Shown here piece after piece: positions 58,777 through 64,000 of a DNA stretch of 64,000 bases. Source of the stretch: Hypericibacter terrae. Its GTDB lineage: Bacteria > Pseudomonadota > Alphaproteobacteria > Dongiales > Dongiaceae. Location of the stretch: contig NZ_CP042906.1 of the NCBI RefSeq assembly GCF_008728855.1, positions 4,143,570 through 4,207,569 on the forward strand, written 5' to 3'. A model generated the notes under the pieces. It searched no databases, was not told where the DNA came from, and worked only from the letters and a program-made list of their open reading frames with translations. The position numbers were made by a program, and so were the translations under genes. Numbering within the stretch: the first letter of the stretch is position 1; the number at the start of each line of letters is the position of its first letter.

Positions 58777-59099
58777 CTAGATCCTCCCCGGCGCCGTCCG
58801 CAAATGCCGCCATTCCGGATCGTTCAGCAGCCTCCGTACCGCGGGCGCATGATCCTTCCTGAACACATCCACGCCATAGCGCGTCAGCCAGATCATCGCG
58901 ACCGCATTCGGGATCGAGGCCACTTTCCGGCCCATGCCGTCGATCGCCCGGCCCGGCGCGTTGAACTCGGCCTTGTTGGCCTCGAGGTTTGCCGTGACAT
59001 CGGACCGATACTCGATCGCATAGGCCCCCGCACCGACGAATCCGCCACGAGATGCTCGACCAGTCCGTCGCGGGTCTGGAGATAGAGCTTTCGGGCCAT
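58777..59099 (-). pseudogene. Frameshifted remnant of a small phage gene
   Basis: The ATG at 59099 starts MARKLYLQTRDGLVEHL; a second frame then gives AYAIEYRSDVTANLEANKAE, GRKVASIPNAVAMIWLTRYG and VDVFRKDHAPAVRRLLNDPE-WRHLRTAPGRI, ending at TAG. The second part resembles a small podovirus protein ending in an N-D-P-x-W-R-x-L-R-T-A-P-G-R segment, from memory. The two parts are out of frame, so the gene is broken near 59040 (or the base is a sequencing error). Confidence 0.6.
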
Positions 59100-59327
59100 G
59101 AGTCTTCCATTCCTCTCCCGCTGCCCCTCGCGCCCGCGGGCTTCGCCCGCTCTACTGTCAGGCCGTGAACACACAAAGCGAGCTTTGCCCGGGACAGAGC
59201 AAAGATGTCCGTTCCCGGGCTCGAAGCGGCCTTCGTTTGCGTCTCTGGCGATGTCGCAGAAGTGCCAGAAACCGACATGTCGCTCATGGTGTGTGGGGAT
59301 CATGCCGGGCCCCAACTGCGCCTCACG

Positions 59328-60050
59328 TTAAAACCGGCTCCGGGATCGCGCTCGGCGTTGAAGCACCCTCAAGAAGATTCCCTTGAGGAGCTCGCCCTTG
59401 ATCACGGATTCTAAAAAGGTCTTCCGATAAACTGGCTGCAAAACGGCCTTGCCCTTCCGACTTCTCGGATCCGAAGCCCATAGGACCGGCGCCCCAAAGC
59501 GAAACACGTCGCCTTGGTCTTCGATCTCTCCGAAATCGAAGAAAACGTGCACGCGGCTGTCAGCCCATTTTTGTAGAAGGACGCACTCTTCCACCGGCGC
59601 AACCCAAGTCAAGGGACTGGCACTCACGAGCCTCCCGCAGCGCAATGACTCAAAGAACTGGCGTCTGTCCGACTTCAGTCTTTGACCATTCACCATCCAA
59701 ACCATCGGTCTATAGAACTCTTCGCGAGAGCGGCGTTCTAGTTCGGAGATAGGCGAGTGCTGGAATTCTAACACCAGCCCATGCCCGGTCTTCACGTCTG
59801 CGATATGCCTTTCGCCGTTGCTCGCGCGATGGACAATTTCTTGGCACTCGACGGGAAAGCACCCCTTCCAATTTCGGTGCCATTCAGTTTCGGGCTCCCA
59901 CCGGTGATCGACGCTCCCTGGGGGATGCGCCCAATGTTCCACTCTGAATCTTCCGCATTTCGGCGTCATGACGGCACCGCAAATCGGACATGTGCCCATA
60001 AGTCTGGGCGAGGCCCCCAGCCGTTGGCCATCAACAATCGCGTATTGCAT
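59328..60050 (-). CDS. CoiA-like nuclease family protein
   Basis: 240 aa from the ATG at 60050, preceded by GGGAGAT. A zinc-like CPIC ... C, HWAHPPGSVDHRWEPETEWH, RNWKGCFPVECQEIVHRASN, RHIADVKTGHGLVLEFQHSP and SREEFYRPMVWMVNG match competence protein CoiA-type PD-(D/E)xK domains. Base composition is clearly less GC-rich than the chromosome around it, suggesting transfer. A role in defence or DNA uptake is possible; no partner gene is visible. Confidence 0.78.
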   Translation of the reverse strand: MQYAIVDGQRLGASPRLMGTCPICGAVMTPKCGRFRVEHWAHPPGSVDHRWEPETEWHRNWKGCFPVECQEIVHRASNGERHIADVKTGHGLVLEFQHSPISELERRSREEFYRPMVWMVNGQRLKSDRRQFFESLRCGRLVSASPLTWVAPVEECVLLQKWADSRVHVFFDFGEIEDQGDVFRFGAPVLWASDPRSRKGKAVLQPVYRKTFLESVIKGELLKGIFLRVLQRRARSRSRF

Positions 60051-60653
60051 GGTCAATCTCCCATGTTGCCGCCAGCACGCCATCACTGGACGCTCGCGGG
60101 GCAGAGTTGTCGCAGTGGTAATGCCAATGGGAGGCGCGGCGTGGGCGCTGCTTGTTCATTCTTCTTGGGACCCGTTAGATCGGGTGTTCTTATTGCTTGG
60201 CCATCGGTGGCAAAGACAATTGCACACCGATTCGGCTCAAGACGTCAATCCTGTTTGACCACAAGTCAAAACCCGCTCGCAAGAGCGGAGGATTGTTATT
60301 TGGTCGAGTTTTTGAAAGGCATGTGGCGCCTCGGGCCTGCCCCCGGCGACGCGGGATCGCCGCTGCGGGCCGCGTGCGCTCGGGACATTCAGCAAGAATG
60401 CCGGACCTCAGCACTCACCCCGTGGCGCGAGACGCGACCTTGCGCGCTGAACCTGCCACCGGAGTAGCCCCGACTGGGAGACACGGAGGAGCAAGGTCTG
60501 TTCAAGGTCAAACTCGGAATACCGGCAGGTCATCGCGCACGTCAGGTACCAAGCCCTAACCGGCCGTCCGGTTATAGGCCCGTGCTATGGCGGCCGCCGG
60601 ATCAAATGAGATAACTTCGATTCAATGAATCGCGACGGCGGGGGACGCGAAGG
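60051..60653. other. Intergenic region without recognised genes
   Basis: About 600 bases of mixed composition. Short open frames exist on both strands but none has a protein-like pattern or a ribosome site. The promoter of the GMC oxidoreductase should lie near 60580-60640. It may be remnant mobile DNA. Confidence 0.5.
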
Positions 60654-62276
60654 ATGGCGACTTCATACGACTACGTCATTGTGGGCGCCGGCTCGGCCGG
60701 ATGCGTGCTCGCGAACCGACTCAGTTCGGACCCGGGCGTGCGCGTACTCCTGATCGAGGCCGGCGGACGTGACAACCACCTGATCGTCCAGATGCCGGCG
60801 GCTGCCCCCATCGCGGCGCGGGATCCCCGATTGGACTGGGCCTACGTCACCGAACCGGAGGTCTTCTGCGAGAACCGCCATATCATCGAGCACCGCGGCA
60901 AGGTGCTCGGTGGCTCTTCCTCCATCAACGGTATGGTCGCCAATCGCGGCAACCCACGCGACTACGATGCCTGGGCGGCGGAGGGCCTTCCGACCTGGTC
61001 GTTCGCCCACTGCCTGCCCTACTTCAAGAAAATGGAAACCTTTGTAGGAGGCGCGAACGAATGGCGCGGCGGCGATGGACCGCAGTCGATCGAACGCTGT
61101 CCGGCGACCCACCCTCTCTATCGAGCCTTCCTGGAAGCCGGCGTAGAAGCTGGCTACGAACGGACGGAGGATCAAAACGGCGCCCGGCATGAGGGCTTCC
61201 ACATTGCGCAGAGCTTTACGCGCAAGGGCCGCCGCTGCAGCTCTGCGGCAGCCTATCTGCATCCGGTGAGCCATCGGGCCAACTTGACCGTCCTGAGCAG
61301 GACCCTGACAAGACGGATCGTTTTCGACGGAAGGCGGGCCGTCGGGGTAGAGGCTCAAACCGGCGGGACGATCTCCACTTACGAAGCCTCGCGCGAGGTC
61401 ATCCTGTCCGCGGGGGCGATCAACTCGCCGCAGCTTCTCCTGCTCTCCGGCGTCGGAAGCGCGGCGCAGTTGCGATCCCACGACATTGCCGTCGTCGCCG
61501 ACCTGCCCGCCGTCGGTCGGCACCTCGAAGATCACCAGATCGTCCCTATCCAATATTCGACTCCCGAGGGCCTCTCCCTGTCGCATCGGCTTAAGGGGTT
61601 GAGACGCTACGGGATCGGCCTCCGATGGCTCTTGTTCAAGTCGGGGCTGGGTGCCTCGACGATGTGTGAGGCCGGCTGCTTCTTTCGTTCGTCGGATAGG
61701 GCCGACTATGCCGACATCCAGCATGAGTTCTATCCGCTGACCGCCGAGATGGGCGACCCGGAGGCGAACTTCGACGACGGCTTCATGTTCTCGATGGGCC
61801 TGATGCGGCCGGAGTCGCGCGGGCATGTGACTCTGAAATCCGCCGACCCCTCCGAGCATCCCGCCATCGTCTTCAATTACTTCGCCGCCGAGAGAGACCG
61901 GCGGATCATGATCGACGGCATGCGCCGCACCCGGGAGATGGCGGCGCAGCGGGCATTTGACGGGTTGCGCCGGGCGGAAATCGCGCCCGGACCCGATATT
62001 CAATCCGACGACGAAATCATGGCCTGGCTGCGAAGCGCGGCGTCGACGGAGTACCACCCTTGCTCGTCATGCCGCATGGGCGTGGGCGAGGATAGCGTGA
62101 CCGACGGCGAGGGCCGTGTCCATGAGACGGAAGGACTGCGCGTCGTCGACGCGTCGATCATGCCGCACAACGTGACGGCCAACCTCAATGCCCCGGTTGT
62201 CATGCTCGCGGAAAAACTCGCCGACGCGATCCGCGGCAAGACCCCCCTGCCGCCGAGCGGTCTGGTGCCCCACTAG
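60654..62276 (+). CDS. GMC-family oxidoreductase (choline dehydrogenase-like)
   Basis: 540 aa. The FAD-binding GAGSAGCVLANRL is at residues 11-23; HRGKVLGGSSSINGMVANRG is GMC signature 1 and GAINSPQLLLLSGVG signature 2. Near the end EYHPCSSCRMGVGEDSV and NLNAPVVMLAEKLAD carry the catalytic His and Asn. It oxidises an alcohol with FAD; substrate unknown. A GAAGGA site lies upstream of the ATG. No BetI or transporter is adjacent, so the name betA is not justified. Confidence 0.9.
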   Translation: MATSYDYVIVGAGSAGCVLANRLSSDPGVRVLLIEAGGRDNHLIVQMPAAAPIAARDPRLDWAYVTEPEVFCENRHIIEHRGKVLGGSSSINGMVANRGNPRDYDAWAAEGLPTWSFAHCLPYFKKMETFVGGANEWRGGDGPQSIERCPATHPLYRAFLEAGVEAGYERTEDQNGARHEGFHIAQSFTRKGRRCSSAAAYLHPVSHRANLTVLSRTLTRRIVFDGRRAVGVEAQTGGTISTYEASREVILSAGAINSPQLLLLSGVGSAAQLRSHDIAVVADLPAVGRHLEDHQIVPIQYSTPEGLSLSHRLKGLRRYGIGLRWLLFKSGLGASTMCEAGCFFRSSDRADYADIQHEFYPLTAEMGDPEANFDDGFMFSMGLMRPESRGHVTLKSADPSEHPAIVFNYFAAERDRRIMIDGMRRTREMAAQRAFDGLRRAEIAPGPDIQSDDEIMAWLRSAASTEYHPCSSCRMGVGEDSVTDGEGRVHETEGLRVVDASIMPHNVTANLNAPVVMLAEKLADAIRGKTPLPPSGLVPH

Positions 62277-62361
62277 AGTCTCTTCGGTTCAGACTCGGGT
62301 GGGCTCGCGCACCTGCGGTAACACCGGCCTCTTCTCGCGCCAACGCGGGCGAAGGCGAACC

Positions 62362-63063
62362 TCAGACCACGGTCCCGAAAAGAGCGCCGATTCCCGCCGT
62401 CAGCCCGAGCGCCATCGCACCCCAGAAGGTAACGCGCAGCATGGGCCTGACCATGCCGGCACCGCCCGCTCGGGCACCGACCGCACCCAGCAGCGCCAGG
62501 AACGCAAGCGACGCCACGGAAACGACCGGAACCAGGATTGCGCTCGGCGATACCACCACCATCAGCAGCGGCATCGCGGCGCCGACGGAAAAAGTTCCAG
62601 CCGAGGCCAGGGCAGCCTGGATCGGACGCGTCATGGTGACCTCGGAGATTCCGAGCTCGTCGCGCGCATGGGCGCCAAGGGCATCCTTGACCATCAGTTG
62701 CTGCGCGACCTTCTTGGCGAGATCCGGGTCGAGACCGCGCTTCACATAAATGGCCTCGAGCTCCTTATGCTCGGACTCGCTTTGGTCACGGAGCTCCTTG
62801 GTCTCTCGCGCGAGATCGGCCTTCTCGGTATCCGACTGCGAGCTGACCGATACATATTCGCCAGCCGCCATCGACATGGCGCCCGCGACCAGCCCGGCCA
62901 CCCCCGCAATCAGGACTTCATGCTGGGCTGCCGCCGAAGCGGCGACGCCGACGATCAGGCTCGCGGTGGAAACGATGCCGTCATTGGCCCCCAGGACCGC
63001 CGCCCGCAGCCATCCGATCCGGGCGACAAGGTGACGTTCCGCATGCAGGCGCAACCTTGTCAT
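62362..63063 (-). CDS. VIT family (VIT1/CCC1) transporter
   Basis: 233 aa. WLRAAVLGANDGIVSTASLI, GVAGLVAGAMSMAAGEYVSV and SSQSDTEKADLARE are the family signature in transmembrane helices 1-2. A cytoplasmic charged segment (ESEHKELEAIYVKRGLDPDL) is followed by three more helices. Relatives move Fe2+ or Mn2+. No regulator is adjacent. Confidence 0.92.
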   Translation of the reverse strand: MTRLRLHAERHLVARIGWLRAAVLGANDGIVSTASLIVGVAASAAAQHEVLIAGVAGLVAGAMSMAAGEYVSVSSQSDTEKADLARETKELRDQSESEHKELEAIYVKRGLDPDLAKKVAQQLMVKDALGAHARDELGISEVTMTRPIQAALASAGTFSVGAAMPLLMVVVSPSAILVPVVSVASLAFLALLGAVGARAGGAGMVRPMLRVTFWGAMALGLTAGIGALFGTVV

Positions 63064-63198
63064 GCTTTTCTCCCGACAACGCGCTCGACCTTTGGCTCGA
63101 GCCTGGCATCAGGCTACGCCCCAGGCGCTCCAGCCGGCTTGATCTGAATCAGGTCTCCGGCCCGAGGATGGCAGTGGAAAGGTTGCGCCCTCATCCTC

Positions 63199-63236
63199 GC
63201 CCCCTTCCCCTGCGGGAGGGGGGTAGGGGGACGGGT
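63199..63236 (+). repeat. Hairpin/G-quadruplex element, copy 7 (chromosomal)
   Basis: Same design as the prophage copies with small changes. It shows the element is not phage-specific. Confidence 0.78.
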
Positions 63237-63277
63237 CGCCTCTAGCAAACATCGAAGTGTCGATCATCGATCTCGCT

Positions 63278-63305
63278 CGAAGCCTAAAAGTAGAGCGAAG
63301 CGATC
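63278..63305 (+). repeat. 28-bp dispersed element, copy 2
   Basis: Begins CGAAGCCT and ends GAGCGAAGCGATC. It is followed by ACATCGACTT, as copy 3 is by ACATCAACTT. Confidence 0.7.
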
Positions 63306-63436
63306 ACATCGACTTGCGAAGCGATCTTTTGGAAGCCGCCAGATCCGCCATCACGCCGGAGCCCGCTTCCTGCCGGCATTCGAGCGTGCACCCGGTCGGC
63401 ACCACCGCCTTCTCGGCTTTCCGGCCGGCCGCAGCC

Positions 63437-63826
63437 TCAATGCTGCCCCGCTCCCGGTGGGGGTGCGCCTTCGAAATAGGTCGTGGCCTCGGCAATGGCG
63501 CGATTGCGCGGCATGAAGGTGAACATGCGCACCGGCGACGGACCGACCGCGACGAACGAGTGCGGCACGCCGGCGGGGATGGCAATGGTGTGGTTCGCCT
63601 CGACCAGCCGTCGCTCGTCGCCGAGCTGAAAGTCGAGCGTGCCTTCCAGCAGGATGAAGATCTCGTCGACGTCATGGTGGGCATGAAGCGGCGCGCCGGC
63701 ACCGGGCTCGATCACGCTGTAGCCGGCGATACAGGTGAGGCCCTCGTCGCGGCCCGCGAGCACGAAGTTGCGGTAGCCGGGGCGCCAGGGAATCTCCTGC
63801 GCGTCGGTGTTCTGGATGATGGGCAT
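63437..63826 (-). CDS. Cupin-domain protein
   Basis: 129 aa. Metal ligands His48, His50, Glu55 and His89 lie in PLHAHHDVDEIFILLEG and IAIPAGVPHSF, the two cupin motifs. Single-domain cupins bind small molecules or act as dioxygenase-like enzymes; no substrate can be inferred. Confidence 0.88.
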   Translation of the reverse strand: MPIIQNTDAQEIPWRPGYRNFVLAGRDEGLTCIAGYSVIEPGAGAPLHAHHDVDEIFILLEGTLDFQLGDERRLVEANHTIAIPAGVPHSFVAVGPSPVRMFTFMPRNRAIAEATTYFEGAPPPGAGQH

Positions 63827-63961
63827 GCCAGCCTCCTCGCCAGATCCGGTCCGCCGCCATCATAGGACCGGCGCAGGACGAGATATAGACACCTCTTTCC
63901 GGCCAAGCCTGCGGGAGGCGAGCCTCCCGCAGAACCCGGAACCCCGATCACCGAACTCGCC

Positions 63962-63989
63962 CGAAGCTTAAAAGAAGAGCGTAGCGATC
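63962..63989 (+). repeat. 28-bp dispersed element, copy 3
   Basis: Begins CGAAGCTT and ends GCGTAGCGATC; lies at the right edge of the window and may continue beyond it. Confidence 0.7.
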
Positions 63990-64000
63990 ACATCAACTTA

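Larger units (their letters stand above)
44279..59100. mobile_element. Prophage remnant or tail cluster 2: podovirus-like tail and lysis genes without head
   Basis: Minus-strand genes for lysis, fibre, ejection-type proteins, a P22 gp10-like tail protein, an SU10-type adaptor and two small capsid-adjacent-type proteins form a podovirus-like late module next to tRNA-Thr. Terminase, portal, capsid, integrase and repressor genes are absent from the interval. Two plus-strand cargo genes and a host-like DUF3592 gene interrupt it. The right boundary is uncertain. Confidence 0.75.
63064..63436. other. Repeat-bearing intergenic region
   Basis: About 370 bases with no convincing gene. It contains one hairpin/G-quadruplex copy and one 28-bp element, listed separately. 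The short frames here are low in protein character. Confidence 0.55.

Noticed and set aside
59100-59327. Gene fragment between the broken phage gene and the CoiA-like gene
   Set aside because: Open frames in all directions with no family resemblance; it looks like non-coding or repeated intergenic DNA.
60197-60559. 120-residue plus-strand frame in the intergenic region
   Set aside because: Composition is Arg/Pro/Ser-rich without motif, no ribosome site, and it overlaps other equally open frames.
59100-60650. A second copy of the tRNA-Thr 3' end as right att site of region 2
   Set aside because: I scanned by eye for the T-arm and acceptor sequence and found no match; if an att copy exists it is degenerate or outside this interval.

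Overview
The window is GC-rich alphaproteobacterial chromosome, probably Rhodospirillales. The block murA - DUF2948 - hisG - hisD - UPF0262 - low-molecular-weight phosphatase - infA - maf - rng - yacG - tRNA-Phe (36.0-43.4 kb) is a gene order I associate with that order, and GcrA-type regulators occur only in alphaproteobacteria. The species cannot be named from sequence alone. Two phage-derived regions flank this housekeeping block, and a short stretch of ordinary chromosome follows the second.

Region 1 (1 to about 35.9 kb) is the right-hand part of a temperate phage with an HK97-type head and a lambda-type (siphovirus) tail, inserted at a tRNA-Phe gene. The left end, with the rest of the tail, lysis and the second att site, lies outside the window. 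Read leftward from 19.1 kb on the minus strand it runs: HNH nuclease, small and large terminase, portal, prohead protease, major capsid, five small head-associated genes, connector, head closure, neck, tail terminator, tail tube, a tail-chaperone pair that looks like a -1 frameshift arrangement, six accessory genes, tape measure, gpM, gpL and a gpK-like peptidase. Upstream of that (19.3-27.4 kb, minus) is an early/replication operon: P4-type primase-helicase, two GcrA-like regulators, an MT-A70 adenine methyltransferase and a Cro-like protein. A LexA-like (S24) repressor sits at 27.4 kb. It is flanked by two copies of the same 23-bp operator, each covering a promoter: one for the leftward early operon, one for a rightward operon (28.8-35.8 kb) of small genes, DUF2303, MazG-like and HD hydrolases, DUF5131, DUF4326, an excisionase-like protein and the integrase.

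Region 2 (about 44.3-59.1 kb) starts directly after a tRNA-Thr gene. It holds a podovirus-like tail and lysis set on the minus strand: spanin-like pair, holin-like protein, SleB hydrolase, tail fibre, ejection-type proteins, a P22 gp10-like tail protein, a LamG-containing fibre and an SU10-type adaptor. Two plus-strand genes, a glycosyltransferase and an ATP-grasp-like protein, are embedded in it. I find no terminase, portal, capsid, integrase or repressor. Where head genes would be expected there is a host-like DUF3592 membrane protein and a frameshifted fragment, so this is a headless remnant or a domesticated tail cluster.

The right end (59.3-63.8 kb) carries a solitary CoiA-like nuclease, a GMC oxidoreductase, a VIT-family transporter and a cupin. 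Short dispersed elements are scattered over prophages and chromosome alike: a hairpin/G-quadruplex element (seven copies), a 28-bp element (three copies) and a protein-embedded GCCTTGGCGAAGG element (three copies).
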